Translations under genes and position numbers: made by a program
Source of the DNA: an uncultured Succinivibrio sp.
GTDB taxonomy: Bacteria; Pseudomonadota; Gammaproteobacteria; Enterobacterales; Succinivibrionaceae
Reading direction: 5' to 3'
Assembly: GCA_900767695.1 (NCBI GenBank)
Contig: CAAGAC010000009.1
Span: 1-19,669, forward strand
DNA: 19,669 bases
Part shown: one piece after another, positions 1 through 7,389 of the stretch
Position numbering within the stretch: the stretch's first letter is position 1
Layout of the letters: the number at the start of each line of letters is the position of its first letter
The notes under the pieces: generated by a model
Databases searched by the model: none
Told to the model about the DNA's origin: nothing
What the model saw: only the letters and a program-made list of their open reading frames with translations

Positions 1-264
1 AGCGAAGCGAATACTGTCACAGGACCCTTTTTTTCGCCTCGAACCTGTCTTCCTTCCCTGCAGCTTCTGCTGTCCGCTCTACAGATCATTCACCCCACAG
101 ACTTTGTGCAAGACCCATTACATCATTACATCAGCCTGCGCTCTTGCTTGTCCAAGGCTATGAACACATGCGGCACACAAGGAGCCTCGACTCAGCCACT
201 CAAACTGCAGCATGGCCGTCATGAAAATCCAGTCCCATGAAATTCCAAAACGGCAGATGCCAGT
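1..264. other. Non-coding stretch downstream of proA
   Basis: No supportable gene is seen on either strand between the window edge and the proA stop codon. A run of eight T at about 27-34 on the plus strand could be the tail of a terminator for a gene left of the window, but no clear stem precedes it here. An 8-bp unit (CATTACAT) occurs twice in tandem at 116-131. Nothing else stands out. Confidence 0.5.
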
Positions 265-1545
265 TCAGCTCCTCGATAAGTAGTCCCCGCTCAGCACCCA
301 CTGGTAGGTGGTGAGGGCGTCAAGGCCCATGGGCCCGCGGGCATGGAGCATCTGGGTCGAGATGGCGACCTCGGCGCCAAGCCCGAACTGCCCGCCATCG
401 GAGAACCTCGTGGAGGCGTTGACGTAGACGCAGGCAGAGCCTGCGTGGCTTACAAAATACTCGGCATTTCTGACGCTGTCGGTGAGGATGGCGTCGGAGT
501 GCGAGGCGCCGTGCCGCCTCATGTGCTCGCAGGCTGCTTTCACATCCTCGACTATCGAGATGTTCATCTCAAGCGCGAGGAACTCGCGGGAGAAGTCCTC
601 CTCGCTCCCCTCTACCAAGTACGGATATCCCGAGTTCCTCGCGATCACCATCGCCCCGCCCTTGGCATGGACTTTGACCTTGTACGGGGCAAGCGCCTTC
701 AGCGCCTCAGGGATCATCTCGTCGGCGATGGCCTGGTGCACGAGCAGGGTGTCGAGCGCATTGCAGGCAGAGGGCTTCTGAACCTTGGCGTTGACGATGA
801 CCTTCGCTGCCCTTTCCATATCGCAGCTCTCGTCGCAGAAGATGTGGCTGATGCCAAAGCCTCCGGTGATCACGGGAACCGTGGCCTCCTTCCTGCAAAG
901 CCTCTGCAGTTTCTCGCCGCCCCTTGGGATGATCACGCTGATGCAGTCGTCCATGCACAGCATGGCCTTAACGAGCGCGTGATCAGGGCTTGAGATGAAG
1001 GAGACCGATGCAGGCTCGGCGCCGTTGCGCGAGAGCGCATCGGCCACGGCCTGATGCAGAAGACGGTTGGTCTCAAGGCACTCCGAGCCACCGCGCAGGA
1101 TGCAGGCGTTCCCTGACTTCAGGCACAAGGAGGCGATGTCGATGGTGACATTGGGCCGCGACTCGAAGATCACCCCGATGACGCCTAAGGGCACGGTGCG
1201 GCGCATAAGCCTGAGCCCTGACGGCAGAGTCCTTCCGTCGATCACCCTGCCCACTGGATCGGGAAGCGCCGCCACCGCGCGCACGCCCGAGACCATCTCG
1301 GAGTAGCGCGCGTCCGTGAGCGTCATGCGATCGGCCATGGCCTCGGGCAGGCCGTTCCTTCTTGCAGCGGCAGCCTCGCGGGCGTTTGCCTCCATGATCG
1401 CGCTGCGGCGCTCCTCTAATAGATCTGCAAGCGTCATGAGGATGCGGTTCTTCTCGGCAGTGCCCATGCACTTGCAGCCATCCGCGGCATCGCGGGCGCG
1501 CCTTGCCATCGCGGCCAGGCCTTCCAAAGTCAGGGCTTGTTCCAT
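265..1545 (-). CDS. proA: Gamma-glutamyl phosphate reductase (glutamate-5-semialdehyde dehydrogenase)
   Basis: Catalyses NADPH-dependent reduction of gamma-glutamyl phosphate to glutamate 5-semialdehyde, the second step of proline synthesis from glutamate, in the cytosol. The 426-aa product has the usual family length (E. coli about 417). Visible family motifs are ESRPNVTIDIA (128-138), LKSGNACILRGG (142-153) and QKPSACNALDTLL (256-268), in which Cys261 sits at the catalytic thiol position of the aldehyde dehydrogenase fold. The ATG at 1545 is preceded by a strong AAGGAGG Shine-Dalgarno sequence inside the 13-bp gap after the proB stop codon, so this start is well supported. It is the last gene of the frsA-proB-proA operon, with its substrate-making partner directly upstream. 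It appears intact, and the assignment is secure. Confidence 0.97.
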   Translation of the reverse strand: MEQALTLEGLAAMARRARDAADGCKCMGTAEKNRILMTLADLLEERRSAIMEANAREAAAARRNGLPEAMADRMTLTDARYSEMVSGVRAVAALPDPVGRVIDGRTLPSGLRLMRRTVPLGVIGVIFESRPNVTIDIASLCLKSGNACILRGGSECLETNRLLHQAVADALSRNGAEPASVSFISSPDHALVKAMLCMDDCISVIIPRGGEKLQRLCRKEATVPVITGGFGISHIFCDESCDMERAAKVIVNAKVQKPSACNALDTLLVHQAIADEMIPEALKALAPYKVKVHAKGGAMVIARNSGYPYLVEGSEEDFSREFLALEMNISIVEDVKAACEHMRRHGASHSDAILTDSVRNAEYFVSHAGSACVYVNASTRFSDGGQFGLGAEVAISTQMLHARGPMGLDALTTYQWVLSGDYLSRS

Positions 1546-1558
1546 GTTCTCCTCCTTG

Positions 1559-2671
1559 CTACTGCCTCAGCACCAGATCGTCGCGGTGCACCGCGACGTC
1601 GCCGTGGGTGAACCCCAGGATCTTTTCAATATCATCGCTGTGGGCGCCGGCGATGAGTCGAAGCTCGCCCGAGCTGTAGCGCGACAGCCCGCGGGCTATC
1701 ACCTTTCCATCTGCATCTGCGATGTCGATGGTGGCGCCGCGCACGAAGTCACCGTCTACCTTGCGGATCCCCGAGGGAAGCAGGCTGGAGCCGTGCTCTT
1801 CCAATGCCTTGGCGGCGCCGCCATCGACCATGATCACGCCCTGCGATATGGTCGCGCTCGAAAGCCAGGCCTTGCGCGATAGCGATGGATGGTCAGACGG
1901 CGTGAAGTAGGTCCCCTCGCCATTGCCTGAGGCCAGCGCGGGCAGATCCTGAGGACGGTCGCCTGATGCGATCACCAGCCCAACCCCAGCCTCCTGCGCA
2001 ATCGCGGCGGCGCGGATCTTGGTGAGCATGCCGCCAGTTCCAAGATCGCTGCCCGCGCCGCCTGCCAGCTTTAGAATCGAGTCATCGACCTTGCCCACGC
2101 GGCGGATGAGCCTTGCGCTGGGATCCTTCCTCGGATCAGCATCGTAAAGCCCCTTCTGATCGGTAAGCAGGATCACGAGCCTGGCCTCGATCAAAACCCC
2201 TATGAGCGCCGCGAGGGTGTCGTTGTCGCCTATCTTGATCTCGCTGGTGCTCACGGCATCGTTCTCGTTGATTACCGGCACCACACCGTACTCAAAGAGC
2301 GCTCCCAGGGTGTCGCGGGCGTTCAGGTAGCGCTCGCGGTTCTCAAGATCAGCCTTGGTAAGGAGAAGCTGACCGGTCTTGAGTCCGTAAATGTCAAAGA
2401 GATCGGCCCAGATCTCAAAGAGCCTCACCTGGCCTGCCGACGAGAGCATCTGCTTTACCCGGAGCTCAGGCGGGAGCTTGGGAAAGCCCATGATCTCGCG
2501 CCCGGCGGCCATGGCGCCCGAGCTTACGAGCGCCACCTCCCAGCCATCCTCCATCATCGCGTGCACGGAGCGGACTATCTCAAGCATGTGGGCGCGGTTG
2601 AGCTTGCGCCCGCCGCGGGTGAGCGTACTCGATCCGAGCTTTATGACAATCCTGCCTTTTGACGCCTTCAT
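1559..2671 (-). CDS. proB: Glutamate 5-kinase with C-terminal PUA domain
   Basis: Phosphorylates the gamma-carboxyl of glutamate with ATP, the committed and normally proline-inhibited step of proline synthesis. The 370-aa protein matches the two-domain form of E. coli (367 aa). The amino acid kinase domain shows IVIKLGSSTLT (8-18), VSSGAMAAGRE (49-59), VINENDAVS (133-141), GDNDTLAA (148-155), LLTDQKGLYDADP (168-180) and GTGGMLTK (211-218). A PUA domain occupies roughly 280-365. The start ATG at 2671 overlaps the frsA stop (TGATG), and a GGGAGG Shine-Dalgarno lies 8 nt upstream inside frsA, so translation is probably coupled to frsA. The product feeds ProA, encoded 13 bp downstream. No broken motif is seen. 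Confidence 0.97.
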   Translation of the reverse strand: MKASKGRIVIKLGSSTLTRGGRKLNRAHMLEIVRSVHAMMEDGWEVALVSSGAMAAGREIMGFPKLPPELRVKQMLSSAGQVRLFEIWADLFDIYGLKTGQLLLTKADLENRERYLNARDTLGALFEYGVVPVINENDAVSTSEIKIGDNDTLAALIGVLIEARLVILLTDQKGLYDADPRKDPSARLIRRVGKVDDSILKLAGGAGSDLGTGGMLTKIRAAAIAQEAGVGLVIASGDRPQDLPALASGNGEGTYFTPSDHPSLSRKAWLSSATISQGVIMVDGGAAKALEEHGSSLLPSGIRKVDGDFVRGATIDIADADGKVIARGLSRYSSGELRLIAGAHSDDIEKILGFTHGDVAVHRDDLVLRQ

Positions 2672-3951
2672 CAGAGAAGCCTCCCTGCAAAGAAGTCGGC
2701 CGCCTTCTCGATGGCGCTAGAGAGGCTCTTGGAGTACTCGTCCTCCTCCTGCCCCATCTCCTCGTAGTCGCGGAAGGCGGACTTTAAAAGCTCGCGGTCC
2801 TCCTTCGTGGTGAACATGCTTGAGAAGTAGAAGTTGAAGCAGGGCACGTCCACGCACCTGCCGCGGCCAAGCAGTCCCTGCTCCTTGAGCGAGAGCTGCC
2901 GCAGAAGCGGGATCACCAGATCCCACTTGGAGGCATCGAGGTTGAGGCGGTTGGCGTAGAGCGAGCGGATGCAGAGCGGCAGCGAGTTCAGAACCTTCGG
3001 ATCGGCAAAGAAGCTGTGCACCGCCGGGCCGGCAAGCGCCAGCGCCCTGACGGCACTGGGTTCAAGCAGCGCCTCGCGGATGCAGGCGGAGCCTCCAAGC
3101 TTCACCCCGAAGAGCCCGATCCTCGTCGAGTCGATGAAGGGCTGCGCCCTCACGGCCGCGAGCGCGGCCTTGAGCACCGCCGACTGGTCAGCGGTGAGCG
3201 TGAGCTTCTCCGACATCCCTATGCCGGGCATCTCGACCACCGCAAGCGCGATGCCCCTGGGGAAGAGCTTGCGCACGTAGAAGCGGTAGAAGTCCGAGGC
3301 GTTCATCTCGTAGGAGGCCATGACCACCACGCAGGGATGGGGCGATGACATGTCGGGAACGTGCATGAGCGCGCTGCTCGCGCCCTCGGAGGTTTCAAAC
3401 GGGAGCTCAATCAGCTTGCCGTACTGCTCCTCGCACCTGCACATGCTCCTGTAGCAGCGCATGCCGAGGAGTCCGGCATCGGATGCCAGCGTGTCGCCCT
3501 TGAGCCTCGGGGACGAGGCCAGGGCGAAATAGCGCGAGGCCATGCGGTACTGGTGCCCCGCTCCCGTGAGATCGCCCTTGTCCTCAAGCTCCCTGCCCTT
3601 CAAGGCGCGCTTCTGCGCAATGGCCGAGAACTCGAAGATCCAGTTGCCGCCGCCGTACTCGGAGACGGTGTCGAGGCACTCGCTGCGCGAGCGCCGCGCC
3701 CCCGACGAGGCGATGGCGGCCAGCGCCGAGTCGATGTCCATGAGGTTGCCGCCCTGCCAGGTCCAGAGGAACCTTGAGATCGGGCGGTACCACTGCGGCG
3801 TGAAGCCAAGGCTCACGTCCTTGCGCTCAAGCTCGGGCAGATCCGCTCCGGAGTTTGAGATGACCGAGGTCTCCGCGTACTTGAACTTGGGCTTGAAGAG
3901 CACCTCGCTCAAGTTGCGCCCGCCGTTTTCCTGACTGTCTTCCAAAGCCAT
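2671..3951 (-). CDS. frsA: FrsA-like alpha/beta-hydrolase-fold protein (DUF1100)
   Basis: Homologue of FrsA (YafA), a cytosolic alpha/beta-hydrolase-fold protein linked in Enterobacteria and Vibrio to the balance of fermentation and respiration, partly by binding unphosphorylated IIA-Glc. Its enzymatic role is disputed. Family landmarks are NLSEVLFKPKFKYAET near the N-terminus, YGGGNWIFEF (about 99-108), VEMPGIGMS (about 239-247) and SLKEQGLLGRGR near the C-terminus. At the nucleophile elbow the sequence is GVKLG (282-286), with Lys284 where a hydrolase has serine. E. coli FrsA has GFRFG there, so lack of the serine is a family trait. I chose the ATG at 3951 (426 aa) over 3987 because AAAGGA lies upstream and the protein then begins like E. 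coli FrsA (414 aa). Its stop overlaps the proB start. Confidence 0.9.
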   Translation of the reverse strand: MALEDSQENGGRNLSEVLFKPKFKYAETSVISNSGADLPELERKDVSLGFTPQWYRPISRFLWTWQGGNLMDIDSALAAIASSGARRSRSECLDTVSEYGGGNWIFEFSAIAQKRALKGRELEDKGDLTGAGHQYRMASRYFALASSPRLKGDTLASDAGLLGMRCYRSMCRCEEQYGKLIELPFETSEGASSALMHVPDMSSPHPCVVVMASYEMNASDFYRFYVRKLFPRGIALAVVEMPGIGMSEKLTLTADQSAVLKAALAAVRAQPFIDSTRIGLFGVKLGGSACIREALLEPSAVRALALAGPAVHSFFADPKVLNSLPLCIRSLYANRLNLDASKWDLVIPLLRQLSLKEQGLLGRGRCVDVPCFNFYFSSMFTTKEDRELLKSAFRDYEEMGQEEDEYSKSLSSAIEKAADFFAGRLL

Positions 3952-4043
3952 GGACTGTCCTTTAAAAAAATCATGATTCCATGCCATGATCGCACATGGG
4001 CGGCAGTGTGCAAATCCCGATCCCGGCGCACCATGACAGATGG

Positions 4044-4868
4044 ATGGATGCGGCGGTCAACCCGCCCTTCGGAGCAATAAGATTGGACGCCTTATCCCTC
4101 GCAGCCGCCGGCACCGGCTTCACCTTCCTCTGTACCGCGCTGGGCGCGGCCTTCGTCTACGTTCTCGACTCCTCGAAGAAAAAGATCTTCACGCAGCTGT
4201 CGCTGGGCTTCTCCGGCGGGATCATGATCGCAGCCTCGGTCTTCGGGCTGCTGCTTCCGTCGATTGACGAGGCGCGGAAGTCCGGGTCCGGGCTGTGGCC
4301 GCCCTGCGGCGGATTCGCGCTCGGAGTTGCCTTCCTCATCGCCCTCGACCGCCTCCTGCCCCACATCCACCTGATGGCCAAGTCCCCCGAAGGCGTCCAC
4401 ACCTCCTGGGGCAGGCAGACCCTGCTCTTTCTTGCAATAACCATCCACAACATCCCCGAGGGCATGGCCGTCGGCGTGGTCGCCGCAGCCGCTGGCAGCG
4501 GCGCCGAGGGCGCAGGCGCCCTCGGCGCGCTCGCGCTCGGCATCGGGATCCAGAACGTGCCAGAGGGAGCGGCAGTGTCGGTGCCCTACTACGCTGAAGG
4601 CCGCTCGAAGAACTCATCCTTCATGCTCGGCGCGCTCTCGGGCATAGTAGAACCCCTGGGAGCGCTCCTGGTGGTCCTGCTCCAGGGCTTTGTGGTCTCG
4701 ATGCTGCCATGGTTCCTCTCCTTTGCCGCAGGCGCCATGCTCTACGTGGTGGTCGAGGAGCTGATCCCGCAGTCGCATGAGATGGGCAACGGTGAGAACG
4801 ATCTTGCGACCATCTCGGTGCTCGCAGGCTTCCTCCTGATGATGGCACTCGACGTGGGACTGAGCTGA
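4044..4868 (+). CDS. ZIP family divalent metal transporter (GufA/ZupT type)
   Basis: Inner-membrane permease of the ZIP family, expected to import Zn2+ or related divalent cations. The two metal-binding helices are clear: HNIPEGMAVGV and, about 35 residues on, QNVPEGAAVSVPYY; the paired (H/Q)N-x-PEG motifs define the family. Other membrane segments include the N-terminal LSLAAAGTGFTFLCTALGAAF, SGIVEPLGALLVVLL and a C-terminal VVVEELIPQSHE helix. The start is uncertain. ATG 3996 and ATG 4044 lack a clear Shine-Dalgarno. TTG at 4083 has GGAG at 4071-4074 and would give a 261-aa protein beginning at the first membrane helix, which fits ZupT length. 4044 is a compromise. It is divergent from frsA with a very short shared upstream region. 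Substrate metal cannot be read from the sequence. Confidence 0.9.
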   Translation: MDAAVNPPFGAIRLDALSLAAAGTGFTFLCTALGAAFVYVLDSSKKKIFTQLSLGFSGGIMIAASVFGLLLPSIDEARKSGSGLWPPCGGFALGVAFLIALDRLLPHIHLMAKSPEGVHTSWGRQTLLFLAITIHNIPEGMAVGVVAAAAGSGAEGAGALGALALGIGIQNVPEGAAVSVPYYAEGRSKNSSFMLGALSGIVEPLGALLVVLLQGFVVSMLPWFLSFAAGAMLYVVVEELIPQSHEMGNGENDLATISVLAGFLLMMALDVGLS

Positions 4869-4965
4869 ACCCCTGCCCCAGGATCCAGAACGCACCCTGA
4901 TGCTTGACGCAACCTGCCCGCACGGGCTGTCAATAGCATAGTTTTTCGATCCCGTCCCTTGAAGC

Positions 4966-5630
4966 TTTTCCCACAAGCGCTGAAAGCTCGAAAAAACGCC
5001 AATTTCCCTTGACTGTGCCGCTCTCTTGCAGTGAGTTTCCCACAGGCACGGCGGCAATCAACAATAGCTGGGGTTCCTGTTGGATCTTTGTTTATAGCGG
5101 ATGCCACTTGATGCAACTTATTGATACCAGAGGCATGATGTGCAGCCGCATCATCGTACTGCCTCGGCTTTCACAGTCTTGGCGCGGGGTTTGGAATTTT
5201 TCAGGCGCTGCGATCCCCTGATTTTCCCACAATGGCTGAAGGCTAAATTTTAGCGGAGTTGACTTTCACGTTTGTAATTGGCGCTAGGTTGCAGTCCTCT
5301 CTTGCCATTAGCTTGCATAATCATTTGATATTGCGAATGCTATATTGATTTGCAAGATTTGGCGCCTTATTCGGCCGTGCGGAAAGACGCCGCCTTGATG
5401 CAATGAGCTACCATGCTGCCCCGCTTTTCTGTCCAAATTTCCATAGGTAACCTATCCTTAACATCCGACCATTGAAAATAAAGGCTTTTATAAATTGCAA
5501 GCGCCTCTTGCAAAAAGTTTCCACAGCAATCGGGGCGCTTGCCGCCGCGCTTTTCCCACTTTTTCCACCGCAATCGACCGTTTTTCCCACAAGGCGCAAT
5601 CTTTAAAAAAATATTTCCCTTGCCTTTGAC
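4966..5630 (+). repeat. Family of short interspersed repeats built on TTTTCCCACAA
   Basis: TTTCCCAC occurs five times on the plus strand: at 4966, 5036, 5222, 5551 and 5582 (positions within one or two bases). Close variants GTTTCCACA (5517-5525) and TTTTCCACC (5561-5569) also occur. The copies at 4966 and 5222 share about 23 bp (TTTTCCCACAA, then GCTGAA and GCT). The copies at 4966 and 5582 share a longer layout of about 50 bp: TTTTCCCACAAG, a spacer, a run of A, then ATTTCCCTTG and GAC. I noticed no further clustered copies elsewhere in the window. The motif is loosely similar to a DnaA box (TTWTNCACA) but mostly has an extra C. Function unknown. Confidence 0.55.
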
Positions 5631-5634
5631 TCAG

Positions 5635-5650
5635 CTTTCAGATCTGAAAG
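5635..5650. promoter_or_regulatory. Perfect 16-bp palindrome upstream of murJ
   Basis: CTTTCAGATCTGAAAG is identical to its reverse complement over all 16 bases. It lies about 24 bp upstream of an extended -10 candidate for murJ, a typical place for a dimeric regulator. No stem-loop with T-run is formed, so an operator is more likely than a terminator. The cognate regulator is unknown. Confidence 0.4.
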
Positions 5651-5673
5651 TGACGCGCGCCTTTTCGCCATGC

Positions 5674-5682
5674 TGGTATCAT
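5674..5682 (+). promoter_or_regulatory. Candidate extended -10 promoter for murJ
   Basis: TGGTATCAT fits an extended -10 element (TGn followed by TATCAT, five of six with TATAAT). No -35 hexamer is well placed, which extended -10 promoters tolerate. Transcription would begin about 20 bp before the AGGAGG ribosome binding site at 5701-5706. Confidence 0.35.
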
Positions 5683-5711
5683 CAGCACATCCCATTTTTC
5701 AGGAGGCACCA

Positions 5712-7268
5712 ATGGCATCTGGACTGCTGCGCTCGGGGGCCGTCACGTCGGCCGCCACCCTGGCATCGAGGATCCTCGGCATGGCCCGCGACATCGTCAT
5801 CGCCTCGGTGCTAGGCGCCGGGATGTCGTCCGACGTGTTCTTCTTTGCAAACCGCATCCCCAACTTCTTCCGCAGGCTGTTTGCCGAGGGCGCGTTCGCG
5901 CAGTCATTCGTGCCGGTGATATCGGAGGAGAGGCAGAAGGGCAGCGCGCAGGGACTGCGCGAGCTTGTCTCCAAAAGCGCCGGAACCCTGGGCGGCGCGG
6001 TGCTCGCTGTCACGCTGCTCGGCATGCTGCTCTCGCCGGTGCTCACTGCAATCTTCGGATGGGGATGGTTCCAGGCAAGCCTCAACGGATCCCCCGATGG
6101 GCAGAAGTACGTAGAGGCGTCCGAGCTTCTGCGCATCACCTTCCCCTACCTTTTCTTCATAACCATGACCGCGCTGTGCTCGTCGGTGCTAAATGTCTTT
6201 GGGAAGTTCGGGATCCCGGCCATGACCCCCTGCATCCTCAATATAACGCTCATCGCGGCTGTGCTGATCTTCGGGAGAGGTAGCACCGATCCCAACCGAG
6301 TGCTCGCCTTCGGGATGGTCGCAGGAGGAGTGCTGCAGCTCTTGTTCGAGCTGCCCTTCGTCTACAGGATCGGGATGCTCGTCCGTCCGGCGTTCTCCTG
6401 GAAGCACCCTGGCGTCACCAGGATCCGCCGCCTGATGGTCCCTGCTGTTATTGGCGTGAGCGCCTCGCAGCTGAACCTCTTCGTCAGCACCGTGCTCGCC
6501 TCATTCCTTGCAACCGGCGCGATCTCATACCTCTACTACTCAGATCGCCTGCTCGAGTTTCCCATCGGGATCTTCGCCGTTGCGGTCTCGACGGTGATCC
6601 TGCCTGCGCTGTCAAAGGCCCATGCGGCAGCCGATCCCGAGCGCTACACGAGGACACTCGACTGGGGAGTGAGACTGGTGCTGCTTCTTGGGGTTCCCTC
6701 GATGTGCGGGATCATCGCTCTGCGCGAGCCGATGCTCAGGGTGATCTTCATGAGAGGAGCCTTTACCGGAGAGAACGTGCTGCTCTCGGCAGCCTCGCTG
6801 CTAGCCTCAGTAAGCGGGCTTTGCGCGATCATGCTGGTGAGGGTGCTGGTGCAGGGATTTGCGGCAAGGCAGGACACCAGAACTCCGGTGCGCTGCTCGC
6901 TTGCGTCCATCGCCTCGAACATCATCTTCAACCTGATCCTGATAAAGCCGCTGGGCTACGTCGGGCTTGCGCTTTCAACTGCTCTTGCAGCCTATGTCAA
7001 CGCCGCGCTGCTGCTCGTGCTGCTCCACCGCCGGAGGATCTACACCCCGTCAGGAGCGACCCTTGCATTCATCCTGAGGATAGCCGCAGCAGGCGCGGCG
7101 ATGGCCGTGCTGCTGCGCACGCTATCCCCCGCTCCAGAGGGATGGTTTGCGATGGGAACGCTTGAGTCGATAGTCTGGCTTGCCGTCTTCATCGCCGCTG
7201 GAGGACTTGCCTACGGCGCCATCTCGCTAGCTTTCGGGATCAGGCCTTCGCAGATCAAGCCTGACTGA
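5712..7268 (+). CDS. murJ: Lipid II flippase MurJ (MviN)
   Basis: Inner-membrane MOP-superfamily flippase that moves lipid II from the cytoplasmic to the periplasmic face for peptidoglycan synthesis. The product is 518 aa (E. coli 511), with a pattern of hydrophobic segments consistent with 14 helices. Residues tied to function in E. coli MurJ have counterparts: Arg20 and Arg26 in SRILGMARD, Asp41 in GAGMSSD, and Arg54/Arg55 before the hallmark LFAEGAFAQSFVPV. I start at ATG 5712 because AGGAGG lies 5 nt upstream and the N-terminus then aligns with E. coli. The frame is open from an ATG at 5670, but that one lacks a binding site. It is preceded by the long intergenic region and followed 121 bp later by uspE, so it is probably its own transcription unit. 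The family match is strong. Confidence 0.97.
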   Translation: MASGLLRSGAVTSAATLASRILGMARDIVIASVLGAGMSSDVFFFANRIPNFFRRLFAEGAFAQSFVPVISEERQKGSAQGLRELVSKSAGTLGGAVLAVTLLGMLLSPVLTAIFGWGWFQASLNGSPDGQKYVEASELLRITFPYLFFITMTALCSSVLNVFGKFGIPAMTPCILNITLIAAVLIFGRGSTDPNRVLAFGMVAGGVLQLLFELPFVYRIGMLVRPAFSWKHPGVTRIRRLMVPAVIGVSASQLNLFVSTVLASFLATGAISYLYYSDRLLEFPIGIFAVAVSTVILPALSKAHAAADPERYTRTLDWGVRLVLLLGVPSMCGIIALREPMLRVIFMRGAFTGENVLLSAASLLASVSGLCAIMLVRVLVQGFAARQDTRTPVRCSLASIASNIIFNLILIKPLGYVGLALSTALAAYVNAALLLVLLHRRRIYTPSGATLAFILRIAAAGAAMAVLLRTLSPAPEGWFAMGTLESIVWLAVFIAAGGLAYGAISLAFGIRPSQIKPD

Positions 7269-7285
7269 GCATCTTGCGGGTGCTG

Positions 7286-7306
7286 GCGCAAACATTGCGC
7301 GATTTT
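7286..7306 (+). terminator. Weak terminator candidate after murJ
   Basis: GCGCAA (7286-7291) and TTGCGC (7295-7300) form a 6-bp stem with a 3-nt loop, followed by GATTTTG. The stem is short and the T-run poor, so termination may be partial. The same stretch contains the direct repeat GCTGGCGCAAA at 7282-7292 and 7311-7321, which is not explained by the hairpin. Confidence 0.3.
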
Positions 7307-7337
7307 GCTCGCTGGCGCAAAAAATCCGCTGTTTTTC

Positions 7338-7351
7338 TTGAATATACTCAA
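7338..7351. promoter_or_regulatory. uspE promoter -10 overlapping an FNR-like palindrome
   Basis: TTGAATATACTCAA has the outer half-sites of an FNR box (TTGAT-N4-ATCAA), matching 8 of 10 defined positions with the right 14-bp span. It contains TATACT (7343-7348), a good -10 hexamer 42 bp before the uspE start codon. No convincing -35 is seen 17 bp upstream. The position on top of the -10 would suggest repression if a protein binds here. Known biology: FNR senses lack of oxygen. The link to uspE here is inference. Confidence 0.35.
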
Positions 7352-7389
7352 GTAAAAGGTTTTGTGCGCTTCATGCTAAGGAGCATCCC

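Larger units (their letters stand above)
4869..5711. other. AT-richer intergenic region upstream of murJ
   Basis: About 840 bp without a convincing gene. The few open frames are short, lack ribosome binding sites and do not resemble proteins I know. Base composition is visibly richer in A+T than the flanking genes. It carries repeated TTTCCCAC-type motifs on the plus strand (listed separately), a 6-bp inverted repeat ATAGGT/ACCTAT around 5443-5455, an ATGATG/CATCAT pair at 5135-5154, an extended -10-like TGCTATATT at 5338-5346, and the murJ promoter region with a perfect palindrome. No tRNA signature (GTTCRA loop) is visible. It could hold a small RNA or be the remains of a decayed gene; the sequence does not decide. 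Confidence 0.55.

Noticed and set aside
343..993. Plus-strand ORF of 216 codons opposite proA
   Set aside because: Antisense shadow in a GC-rich gene; no ribosome binding site, composition rich in Arg/Gly/Val/His, and proA on the other strand has full family motifs.
5009..5221. Possible 70-aa gene in the ZIP-murJ gap
   Set aside because: No ribosome binding site, atypical codon use and no similarity I recognise; it spans repeated non-coding motifs.
4869..5711. Replication origin based on DnaA-box-like TTTTCCCACA motifs
   Set aside because: Most copies carry an extra C relative to TTWTNCACA, and none of the usual origin neighbours (dnaA, mnmG, rpmH, gyrB) is present.
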